The notes below the pieces were generated by a model. That model did no database searches, had not been told where the DNA came from, and saw only the letters and a list, made by a program, of their open reading frames with translations. The translations under genes were made by a program, and so were the position numbers. This document shows, in pieces, positions 1 to 6,396 of a DNA stretch of 13,143 nt. The stretch is from CAYMTN01 sp964393335 (GTDB lineage: Bacteria; Chloroflexota; Anaerolineae; Aggregatilineales; Aggregatilineaceae), in assembly GCA_964393335.1 (NCBI GenBank), contig CAYMTN010000154.1:1-13143 (forward strand), in the 5' to 3' direction. The stretch's first letter is position 1, and each line of letters starts with the position of its first letter.

Positions 1-1426
1 CGTTCAGGTCCTGGATGACCGCCGCGCCGGTCGGGCTGGGCGATTGGCGGTAGAACTCCAACACCTCGCCGGTCACCCCGTGCGCGATCTCACCCCAGAA
101 AGCCCATTCGGCTTCGTCCGCGTCGAAGTACGGGTTGCGGACCAGATTCGCGCCGCACAACGGCGTCGTGTCACCGGCTACGTTCGAGTAGTCCGAGTAC
201 GTGCCGTCACTGCTGCGGAAGGCTCGTACGCGGTAGAAATACAGCACCCCGCAGGTCACGGTCGTATCGCTGTAGCCAGTCGAGTCCGCCGGAGCAGTGT
301 CGATCTCCGTCCAGTTATCCACACCGGTCAGCGAACGTTCGATGTGGAACGCCGTTTCTCCGGCTGAGTTGTCCGTCCAGCCCAGGTCAATCTGCGCAGA
401 CGATACCGCCGTCGCCGTCAGGCCACTGGGCGGGTCGAAACTGCCCGTTGTCGTGGCCGTATCTTCGTCGCCATACGGACTCCACAGATCGTTTTGCTGA
501 TCGCCGTGAGCAGGTGTATACGTTCGAACGGCGAAATAGTATGGCGTGCCGGGTGCCAGTCCCATTACCAGGCAGCCAGATTCGGTCTTGTCTACCGTCG
601 TGCAACCCGGCGTATACGGCCCGCCGGCGGCAATACTGTAACCAACCTGATAGTACCCACCGTCGCCGGTATATGTGATTGGCGTCCAGTCCACACTCAC
701 CCTGGTGTTCGACACTGTAACAGCGCTCACTTCCGCAGGGGGGACTGTTTGCGTAGCAGCCCAGTCGGGGTCTTTTCCGTTCAGGAACGTGATCAGGGAT
801 GGATCGGACGCCGTGAGCATGTTGTAGCCCAAATCGGTACCCCATGTTTGCAGGTTTGTCAGCGCTGTGAGGGCAGGGGGTATGTCGCCGCTCAGTTGAT
901 TGGCGGATACGTCCAACGATAAGAGGTCGCTCAGTGTACTTAACTGGGATGGGATGCTGCCGCTCAACTGGTTTTTTTGCACCCACAAGACGCTCAGATT
1001 CCCCAGATTGCCCAGTTCTGGTGGGATTCCACCGCCTAAATGATTATCCGATATCGACAGCCAACCCAGTTCGCTAAAAGCGTCTAATTCGGACGGCAGG
1101 CTACCTGTCAGGTTGTTCGAATCAAGGTACAACTCAGTCACATGATTCGAATTAACTGTCACGCCAAACCATGAGCCAGGTGTATGGCTCACCAACCAGC
1201 CAGTGTTGTCAGTCCAGTGATCGCCGTCCGTGCTGTTGTACAGCGCGAGCAAGGCTTCACACTCTGCACGCGGAATCTGGCTCACGCTGTCGCAAAAAGG
1301 CGGCTCGATATACGCCGCCAGCGTGTTGCGCCAGTTGAACTCACCGTATGGCAGTCCCACCAGCATGAATCCAGCCGTAATGAGCAGCGCCAGCATACTC
1401 ACCACGGCAAAACGATGTTTTTGCAT
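1..1426 (-). CDS. Secreted leucine-rich-repeat and fibronectin type III protein, C-terminus beyond the left edge
   Basis: The frame read leftward from the ATG at 1426 is open to the window edge, giving 475 residues of a longer protein. Residues 1-27 are a basic start followed by a hydrophobic segment (a signal peptide or anchor). Residues 55-78 include ALLALYNSTDGDHW, the cap commonly found ahead of bacterial LRRs. About four plant-type repeats follow (roughly 95-190), for example LYLDSNNLTGSLPSEL and LDVSANQLSGDIPPAL. Two fibronectin-III domains lie near 229-327 and 331-421. From about 427 (NLVRNPYFD) the chain looks like the start of a jelly-roll, carbohydrate-binding-like module, but it is cut off. 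A GAGGGGG ribosome-binding site sits about 11 bases before the ATG. The family suggests extracellular adhesion or ligand binding; the ligand and any C-terminal anchor or enzyme domain cannot be seen. It is divergent from the glycosyltransferase gene at 1690. Confidence 0.88.
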   Translation of the reverse strand, partial: MQKHRFAVVSMLALLITAGFMLVGLPYGEFNWRNTLAAYIEPPFCDSVSQIPRAECEALLALYNSTDGDHWTDNTGWLVSHTPGSWFGVTVNSNHVTELYLDSNNLTGSLPSELDAFSELGWLSISDNHLGGGIPPELGNLGNLSVLWVQKNQLSGSIPSQLSTLSDLLSLDVSANQLSGDIPPALTALTNLQTWGTDLGYNMLTASDPSLITFLNGKDPDWAATQTVPPAEVSAVTVSNTRVSVDWTPITYTGDGGYYQVGYSIAAGGPYTPGCTTVDKTESGCLVMGLAPGTPYYFAVRTYTPAHGDQQNDLWSPYGDEDTATTTGSFDPPSGLTATAVSSAQIDLGWTDNSAGETAFHIERSLTGVDNWTEIDTAPADSTGYSDTTVTCGVLYFYRVRAFRSSDGTYSDYSNVAGDTTPLCGANLVRNPYFDADEAEWAFWGEIAHGVTGEVLEFYRQSPSPTGAAVIQDLN

Positions 1427-1475
1427 AGTCTTGCTACCCCCTCTACGTGATAATGATCTTGGACTCATCCAGCCG

Positions 1476-1484
1476 TGTTATAAT
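1476..1484 (+). promoter_or_regulatory. Extended -10 promoter candidate for the DUF2723 / O-antigen-ligase pair
   Basis: The sequence TGTTATAAT is a perfect TG-N-TATAAT extended -10 element. The only -35-like hexamer nearby, TTGGAC at 1459-1464, has a spacer of 14, too short to count, but extended -10 promoters can work without one. The predicted start near 1491 would give a leader of about 200 nt before the ATG at 1690, including the hairpin at 1529-1569. This is a motif reading only. Confidence 0.45.
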
Positions 1485-1528
1485 GACCCAGCTTACCCGC
1501 TGTGTTGATCGTCACTATATGGAAAGGT

Positions 1529-1569
1529 CAGAATCTGTGGGTAGACAGCTCCCCCATAGGTAGATTCTG
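1529..1569 (+). promoter_or_regulatory. Leader hairpin between the LRR gene and the DUF2723 gene
   Basis: An 8-bp perfect inverted repeat, CAGAATCT at 1529-1536 and AGATTCTG at 1562-1569, encloses a second arm pair, TGTGGG (1536-1541) with CCCATA (1553-1558; one G-T pair). The result is a stem of about 13 bp with a short bulge. T-rich sequence follows (TTGGTTTTATG, then GTTATTTTAAT). It could be a leader structure, an attenuator, a terminator-like element or a protein-binding site. No known riboswitch class was recognised. Confidence 0.4.
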
Positions 1570-1689
1570 TTGGTTTTATGCGTTATTTTAATAGTGAGTT
1601 TGATCGGCTAAAATCACGCCAGAAATAACTTGGCGGTCGCCGGAACTGAAATGCGTAACCGCGTTGTGCCTTGTGAGGCATGCATCTGT

Positions 1690-3183
1690 ATGAAATCCGC
1701 TGTTTCTAACCACTCTCTGCTGCCGGTTCTGTTATTCGTCACCTGCTTTTTCGTTCTACTTTTGACCCTTGTGCCGACGATCTACACGCTCGACAGCGCG
1801 GAGCTGACGGTCGCTGCCAAAACGCTGGGCATCGCGCACGCGCCGGGCTACCCGCTCTACCTGATGACGGGTCACCTGTTCACCTGGCTGCCGGTGCGTG
1901 ATGTCGGGTACCGGGTGAACCTGTTCTCGGCGGTATGCCTGGCCGCAACTGCCCCGGCGGTCTACGCCCTGATCAATCACCTGATCCATGATCGTGCCAT
2001 TGCCGCCGGGACGGCATTGGTGCTCGTGTGGTCATATTACCTGTGGACCAATGGCATCGTCGCGGAGGTCTACGCGCCCCAGGTGTGTACACTGACCATC
2101 TGCGGCTGGTGGATGGCACGCATGGCCGATCACCGTTTGCGCGATGCAACCAGCGCCACCATCGCCGGGTTATTATTCGGGATCGCCGTCGCGATGCATC
2201 CCTCGTCGATATTGTTTGCACCCGGCGTGGTCGTGTTTTTTCTGCTGCTGCGTATACCCTGGCGGTTATGCGTATTGGCCGCCCTCAGCGCGGCAGGGGT
2301 CGTGTCGATCAGTTTCCTGTACCTGCCCATCCGTTACGCCGCCAGTCCCGCGCTGAATATGGCCGGATGGTACAACCCTGACGGCAGTTTTCACCGCGTC
2401 AATTTGCAGTCCGTGCGTGGCATCTGGTGGATGCTGCGCGGCCAGCAGTTCGAAGGGTTCTTTTTTGCCAATGGCCTTTGGCCGACAGCCCATCGCGCGA
2501 ACGAGTTCATATCCTGGTTCGGTGGCAATTACCTGGGCATCGGGATTCTGCTCGGAATCTTTGGCGTGGGCGTGCTGGCAATGTCGCGGCGCGGGCTGCT
2601 CGTGGTATGGCTGGCCTGTTTTGTGCCGTTCACCTTCTTTTATGTGAACTATGGCGCTCTGGACCTGGAAACTATGTTAGGTCCGACGTACCTGGTGTGG
2701 GCGGTCGTGCTGGCAATCGGTTGGCAGTGGGCCACTGAAGCCAGCCCGCGCTGGGCTAAAACCAGCAGCATCATGATCCTGCCGGTTATCTTTCTGGCGG
2801 TGAATTTCCCCCTGATCAAACCCGGATCGAATGCCGAAGTCCGCGACCGGTCGGAAGCGCTGTTCGAGCGTATTCCGGCGGATGCAGCCGTGTTTGGCGT
2901 CTGGTGGGATATCGTCCCGCTGCAATACCTGCAAATCGTCGAGGGTCAGCGCGACGACTTGGCGCTCTACAACCTGTTCCAGCTAGACGCCAACCGGCTG
3001 CCGCTCTACCTGGACGGCCCCATGATCAAGCCCGGCCAGCCCGTGATCATCATCAGCACCTTAGGGCTGCGTTATCTGAGCGACAGCAGCTATGAAGCTG
3101 TGCCGTTGTGGAAGCCTGACGACCCGCGACAAGACTCGATTGGCGGCTACCAGATTGTGAAGCAACATGAAAACCAGCCTTGA
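1690..3183 (+). CDS. DUF2723 GT-C family membrane glycosyltransferase
   Basis: This is a 497-residue multi-spanning membrane protein. The N-terminal helix (about 11-33) leads into TLDSAELTVAAKTLGIAHAP and GYPLY. This is the DUF2723 signature (DS(G/A)E then HxPGYPLY), whose acidic pair (D35, E38) lies in the first external loop, as in GT-C enzymes. About ten further hydrophobic segments follow. A soluble C-terminal part (about 400-497) lies presumably outside the membrane. GT-C enzymes use lipid-phosphate sugars; the human relative TMEM260 is a protein O-mannosyltransferase, but the bacterial acceptor is unknown. I prefer the ATG at 1690 because GAGG at 1675-1678 precedes it and the first membrane helix begins soon after. 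The frame also allows ATG 1651 and TTG 1630. The stop codon lies inside the next gene (17-bp overlap), which suggests translational coupling. Confidence 0.85.
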   Translation: MKSAVSNHSLLPVLLFVTCFFVLLLTLVPTIYTLDSAELTVAAKTLGIAHAPGYPLYLMTGHLFTWLPVRDVGYRVNLFSAVCLAATAPAVYALINHLIHDRAIAAGTALVLVWSYYLWTNGIVAEVYAPQVCTLTICGWWMARMADHRLRDATSATIAGLLFGIAVAMHPSSILFAPGVVVFFLLLRIPWRLCVLAALSAAGVVSISFLYLPIRYAASPALNMAGWYNPDGSFHRVNLQSVRGIWWMLRGQQFEGFFFANGLWPTAHRANEFISWFGGNYLGIGILLGIFGVGVLAMSRRGLLVVWLACFVPFTFFYVNYGALDLETMLGPTYLVWAVVLAIGWQWATEASPRWAKTSSIMILPVIFLAVNFPLIKPGSNAEVRDRSEALFERIPADAAVFGVWWDIVPLQYLQIVEGQRDDLALYNLFQLDANRLPLYLDGPMIKPGQPVIIISTLGLRYLSDSSYEAVPLWKPDDPRQDSIGGYQIVKQHENQP

Positions 3184-4501
3184 ACGGTTCCAGTGGCTGC
3201 TGCTGGGCGTGATTCCGCTGGTTGCCATGCACCGCTACCGGCACGTCATCTGGCGCGCACCTGTGACCCCGATCACCACGCCGGCTGAATTCACAGGAAT
3301 CGTGCTGTTTCTGGTCGATTACGCGCTGGCGGCGGCCATTATCGTCGGGGCGCTGCGCTGGCTGTTCGACCAGGACAGCACGCGCCATTTTGCTAACACG
3401 GCGGAAAGCGTGATCCGCACGCGCGGCGGTTTCGCCTGGGTAGGATTGGTGGTGTGGATGGGCGCTGGCGTTTTGTGGGCATATGACCCGCCTCTGGCAC
3501 GTTATGCGACGCTGCATACGGCCTGCTGCCTGCTGATGAGCTTCTGGCTGGCGGATATCGTCCGCAGCGGACACGGGACTCCACTTCTGATCGTGTACGT
3601 CTCAGGTGCAGCCGCGCACGGTCTGCTGGCGCTGGCGCAGTACGGTCAGGGTGGCGGGATCGGGCTGAGCTGGCTGGGCGAATCACGGTTCGTATTCGTT
3701 ACAGGGACCTTCCGCGCCTACGGTTTGACCGATAACCCGAACAGCCTGGGCGGTTACCTGGCCGTCGCGTTGTTCGCGTCGTTGGCGCTGCTGTACCGGT
3801 TCACCGGCACGTTCAGTTGGAAAACGGGGCTGGCGGCGCTGGCGACACTGGTGATCGGGTTGGGCCTGTTCACGACGCTGTCACGCGGCGCAATCGGGGC
3901 GGCGCTGGTCGCGCTGATACCATTGGGCGCTGCCGTCAGGGGGCGCTACCGGCGGCTGGCGACGCCCCACAAACTGATCCTGGCAGGCATCGTCCTGCTG
4001 GCGCTGGCAGGTGGAGCGGCTTCTTTTGGACAGCCGTTGCAGGAGCGCCTGATCGAAGTCACATCAGACGAATGGCAGCCCGAACAGTATTACTTCAACC
4101 GGAACTTCTATCTGGCCGACACCAACGCTGCCATCAAAGAATCGGGCCTGTGGGGCGTCAGCTCGAACAACCTGATGACGGCTATTGCCCGGCTCCGGCT
4201 GGATAGCTTTGGCGTCCGGTACCCGGTCCACAATGTGTACTGGCTGATCCGGGCTGAAAACGGCTGGCCGGGTCTATTTTTGTTCCTCATAGCGTTAGGC
4301 ACGGCGTTCATCGGAATCCGGTGGCGCGAAATATCTCCGGCGCTGATCTGGGGCTGTGGATTGTTGGCTATCGTTTTGATGATGATGGTGGAGTTTTACT
4401 TCTGGGCATCACCGCATTCGGTCGTGCTGTTGTTTTTTGTGCTGGGAATGGTGTGGGGACACGTGCTGCCCCAGGATGAGGAACCGGAGCGCGCTGGCTG
4501 A
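3167..4501 (+). CDS. O-antigen ligase / polymerase-like (Wzy/WaaL) membrane protein
   Basis: The product has 444 residues and about ten or more membrane segments. Family landmarks are FRAYGLTDNPNSLGGYLAV at 182-200, TLSRGAIGAALVAL at 237-250 and a large external loop at about 284-365. That loop contains ESGLWGVSSNNL and VHNVYWLIRAENGWPGL, which carries the loop histidine (H355) found in O-antigen ligases. Proteins of this family join undecaprenyl-linked glycan to lipid A, polymerise repeat units or glycosylate secreted proteins. Which of these applies cannot be told from sequence. If the host is a Chloroflexota without lipopolysaccharide, polymerisation or protein glycosylation would be more likely than lipid A ligation. 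It starts at the ATG within the last codons of the DUF2723 gene, so the two are almost certainly co-translated and probably share one glycan pathway. Confidence 0.82.
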   Translation: MKTSLERFQWLLLGVIPLVAMHRYRHVIWRAPVTPITTPAEFTGIVLFLVDYALAAAIIVGALRWLFDQDSTRHFANTAESVIRTRGGFAWVGLVVWMGAGVLWAYDPPLARYATLHTACCLLMSFWLADIVRSGHGTPLLIVYVSGAAAHGLLALAQYGQGGGIGLSWLGESRFVFVTGTFRAYGLTDNPNSLGGYLAVALFASLALLYRFTGTFSWKTGLAALATLVIGLGLFTTLSRGAIGAALVALIPLGAAVRGRYRRLATPHKLILAGIVLLALAGGAASFGQPLQERLIEVTSDEWQPEQYYFNRNFYLADTNAAIKESGLWGVSSNNLMTAIARLRLDSFGVRYPVHNVYWLIRAENGWPGLFLFLIALGTAFIGIRWREISPALIWGCGLLAIVLMMMVEFYFWASPHSVVLLFFVLGMVWGHVLPQDEEPERAG

Positions 4502-4529
4502 TCTACCGGCAAAACTGTCACCAGCCAGC
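4493..4529. repeat. Inverted repeat across the stop codon in the convergent junction
   Basis: GCTGGCTG at 4493-4500 and CAGCCAGC at 4522-4529 are a perfect 8-bp inverted repeat with a 21-base loop. It spans the TGA stop at 4499-4501 and lies in the 52-bp gap between converging genes. No T-tract follows on either strand, so it is at best a weak or Rho-assisted terminator or an mRNA-end stabiliser. Confidence 0.35.
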
Positions 4530-4553
4530 CGCCCCTGATGGTTCAATCCAGGT

Positions 4554-5612
4554 CTAATCGCCGTTCAGCCGGATCACCCCTTTGATAATGCCATCCTGGT
4601 ATGCCGCATTGAGCGCAAACGCTTCGCCCGTTGCATCCAGATCAAACCGGTGCGTGATCAACTCGTCCAATACAACCCGGCCCTCTGAAGCCAGCGTGGT
4701 AGCGCGCGAGTACGTATGTTTCATGCGGCGCACCATGACGAGCGTCAGCCCCTTGCGCCGCGCGAACGAATGCGTGAAATGAGCCGAGTCGCTGGATGGA
4801 ATGCCGACCAACACCACGCGCGCGCCCAGGTCGGCCATACGCACCGCCTGATCAACCGCGTCTCCGGCCCAGGCCGCCTCAATCACGATCTCGGCCCCGC
4901 GCCCGCCGGTCTGCGCCATGACAGCGACAACAGAATCTTCCGCCGTGATGTTCACCGTCACGTCGGCTCCCCAGCGCTGAGCCGCTGCCAGCCGCCAGTC
5001 AAATTGATCCAGCACGATCACAGGCCCGGCCCCGGACAACTTGACCAGTCGTAAGATCAACAAGCCAATCGGGCCGCAGCCGAGAATCGCCACGCTCCGC
5101 GCAATCGTGATTTTGGCGAGGTCTACGGCATGAATCGCCACGCCGAGCGGTTCCAACAGCGCGCCTTCATCCATCGATAGGGCATCCGGCAGTGGAAAAC
5201 ACCCGCGCGCCGGAACAACAAACAGGTCTTGCAGCGCGCCGTCATCCGGCCACAAGCCCATGAATCGCAGATTCCGGCATAAGTTTGGATCACCCGCCTC
5301 GCAGCGATCACAGTGCCAGCATGGAATCGCCGGATCGACGGCCACACGCTGCCCGACCCGCAGCGGTTGGTGCAGCCCGTCAAAGGCGTCCGGTCCGACA
5401 GCTTCAACCGTCCCGGCGAACTCATGCCCCAATACCAGCGGCTCCCGCACAACCGTGTCGCCAATCCGCCCATCCTCATACGTGTGCAGGTCCGACCCGC
5501 ACACGCCAACCGAGGCGACCCGAATCACCACCTCGCCGGCGCAGGGTCTGGCTGGCTCTGGCACCTGCTCAACCCGAAAATCACGCGCACCGTATAGTTT
5601 TGCTGCTTTCAC
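4554..5612 (-). CDS. Zinc-dependent medium-chain dehydrogenase, sugar/polyol or sugar-acid type
   Basis: This 352-residue enzyme belongs to the MDR alcohol dehydrogenase superfamily (sorbitol / threonine dehydrogenase branch). Catalytic zinc ligands are visible as C38 (GVCGSDLH), H63-E64 (GHEFAG) and E154 (EPLGVA). The structural zinc lobe has four cysteines, C98, C101, C104 and C112. The Rossmann motif GCGPIG is at 178-183, and D202 at the end of the next strand (VIVLD) favours NAD over NADP. It should oxidise a secondary alcohol of a sugar, polyol or aldonic acid to a ketone; the exact substrate cannot be assigned. The start is a GTG (5610-5612) preceded by AGAAGGAAG at good spacing. It lies 19 bases behind the aldolase gene, so the two form an operon and probably serve one sugar-acid or polyol pathway. 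Confidence 0.87.
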   Translation of the reverse strand: MKAAKLYGARDFRVEQVPEPARPCAGEVVIRVASVGVCGSDLHTYEDGRIGDTVVREPLVLGHEFAGTVEAVGPDAFDGLHQPLRVGQRVAVDPAIPCWHCDRCEAGDPNLCRNLRFMGLWPDDGALQDLFVVPARGCFPLPDALSMDEGALLEPLGVAIHAVDLAKITIARSVAILGCGPIGLLILRLVKLSGAGPVIVLDQFDWRLAAAQRWGADVTVNITAEDSVVAVMAQTGGRGAEIVIEAAWAGDAVDQAVRMADLGARVVLVGIPSSDSAHFTHSFARRKGLTLVMVRRMKHTYSRATTLASEGRVVLDELITHRFDLDATGEAFALNAAYQDGIIKGVIRLNGD

Positions 5613-5631
5613 GTATACTTCCTTCTCAATA

Positions 5632-6306
5632 TCACTGCGCGCGGATCGCGCGGATCATCGCCAGCGTGCTGCGCACATTATCTTCAATCGCCGCAAAATC
5701 GCCCGTCTGGACCCACTCTTTGCGCACAAGTTTGCTGCCCATGCCGACACACGCCACGCCCGCCTCAAACCACGCACGGAGATTATCCTCGTCCGGGCTG
5801 ACACCCCCCGTCGGCATGATCCGTGTCCAGGGGCGCGGTCCCAGGACCGCTTTCACAAAGCCCGGACCGCCGACTGCTGAACCGGGAAACACCTTCACGA
5901 TCTCGACGCCCGACTCTTCTGCCGCCGCGATCTCGGTCACCGTGCCACAGCCGGGCATGTAGGGGATTTTGCGCCGGTTGCACAAGCGAGCTATCTCCGG
6001 GTTGAAATTGGGACCGACGACAAAGTTCGTCCCGTGCGCGATGTACAGCGCCGCCGTCGGCGCATCCTCGACCGACCCCACGCCGATGATCAGGTCGGGA
6101 TAATTCGACGCGCAGTAACGGACCAACGGCCCGAACACGTCAATCGCAAAATCGCCGCGATTGGTGAACTCCAACACCCGGCTGCCACCGCGTGCCAGCG
6201 CGCCGGCGACCTGCTGCGCCGTTTCCAGGTCGCCGTGATAAAACAACGGTACCAGGCCGTCAGCTAACAACGTGTTTAGAACGGCCAACCGATCAAAACG
6301 AGCCAT
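5632..6306 (-). CDS. eda: KDPG / 4-hydroxy-2-oxoglutarate aldolase family protein
   Basis: This 224-residue class I aldolase is close to the usual family length. Compared with E. coli Eda, the Schiff-base lysine is K138 (VKVFP), the catalytic glutamate is E46 (VLEFTNRGD) and the phosphate or carboxylate-binding arginine is R50. PGCGTVTE and MPTGGV match the conserved barrel loops. The enzyme should cleave 2-keto-3-deoxy-6-phosphogluconate, or a related keto-deoxy acid, to pyruvate and an aldehyde. The FTNRGD and GVGSVEDA segments mark a variant that I recall from Bacteroidetes-type genomes rather than the proteobacterial type, so the phosphorylation state of its substrate is open. The ATG at 6306 is preferred over the adjoining TTG at 6309, with AAGGAAGG upstream. 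It is first in an operon with the dehydrogenase; no dehydratase or sugar-acid kinase lies nearby. Confidence 0.88.
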   Translation of the reverse strand: MARFDRLAVLNTLLADGLVPLFYHGDLETAQQVAGALARGGSRVLEFTNRGDFAIDVFGPLVRYCASNYPDLIIGVGSVEDAPTAALYIAHGTNFVVGPNFNPEIARLCNRRKIPYMPGCGTVTEIAAAEESGVEIVKVFPGSAVGGPGFVKAVLGPRPWTRIMPTGGVSPDEDNLRAWFEAGVACVGMGSKLVRKEWVQTGDFAAIEDNVRSTLAMIRAIRAQ

Positions 6307-6332
6307 CAAAAGCCTTCCTTATCTGATGAGCG

Positions 6333-6350
6333 GACAACCTGTAGTGACAA
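6333..6350 (-). promoter_or_regulatory. Direct repeat in the aldolase leader, possible operator half-sites
   Basis: The minus strand has TTGTC at 6350-6346 and again at 6337-6333, 13 bases apart and just downstream of the predicted transcription start. The position would suit a repressor, but the repeat is only five bases long and may be chance. Confidence 0.15.
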
Positions 6351-6361
6351 TATGGCAGGCG

Positions 6362-6390
6362 ATTATACGAGAGAACAACAAGGCCTGCAA
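6362..6390 (-). promoter_or_regulatory. Sigma-70-type promoter of the aldolase-dehydrogenase operon
   Basis: On the minus strand a perfect TATAAT (6367-6362) lies 17 bases after TTGCAG (6390-6385), which matches three of six -35 positions. The predicted start is near 6355, about 50 bases before the aldolase ATG. The -35 begins only a few bases after the stop codon of the upstream GT2 gene, so the aldolase operon does not depend on read-through. Confidence 0.6.
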
Positions 6391-6396
6391 CAGACA

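Noticed and set aside
387..986. A 199-codon minus-strand frame inside the LRR/FN3 gene
   Set aside because: It is out of frame with the LRR and FN3 repeats, which run unbroken through the same DNA from 1426 to the edge.
140..1150. Tandem DNA repeats in the LRR/FN3 coding region
   Set aside because: The repeats are at protein level; the DNA copies are too diverged to be tandem repeats or a CRISPR-like array.
1630..1689. Upstream TTG (1630) or ATG (1651) start for the DUF2723 gene
   Set aside because: The added residues are polar and cysteine-containing, unlike the family's N-termini, and ribosome-binding sites are weaker than the GAGG before 1690; not excluded by experiment.
4493..4529. Bidirectional intrinsic terminator between the O-antigen-ligase and dehydrogenase genes
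   Set aside because: The inverted repeat is real but has a 21-base loop and no T-tract on either strand, so it is listed only as an inverted repeat.
5285..5962. A 225-codon plus-strand open frame opposite the dehydrogenase and aldolase genes
   Set aside because: Its product is rich in Arg, Pro, Ser and Ala with no family resemblance, and it lies antisense to two genes with intact catalytic motifs; it is a GC-rich shadow frame.
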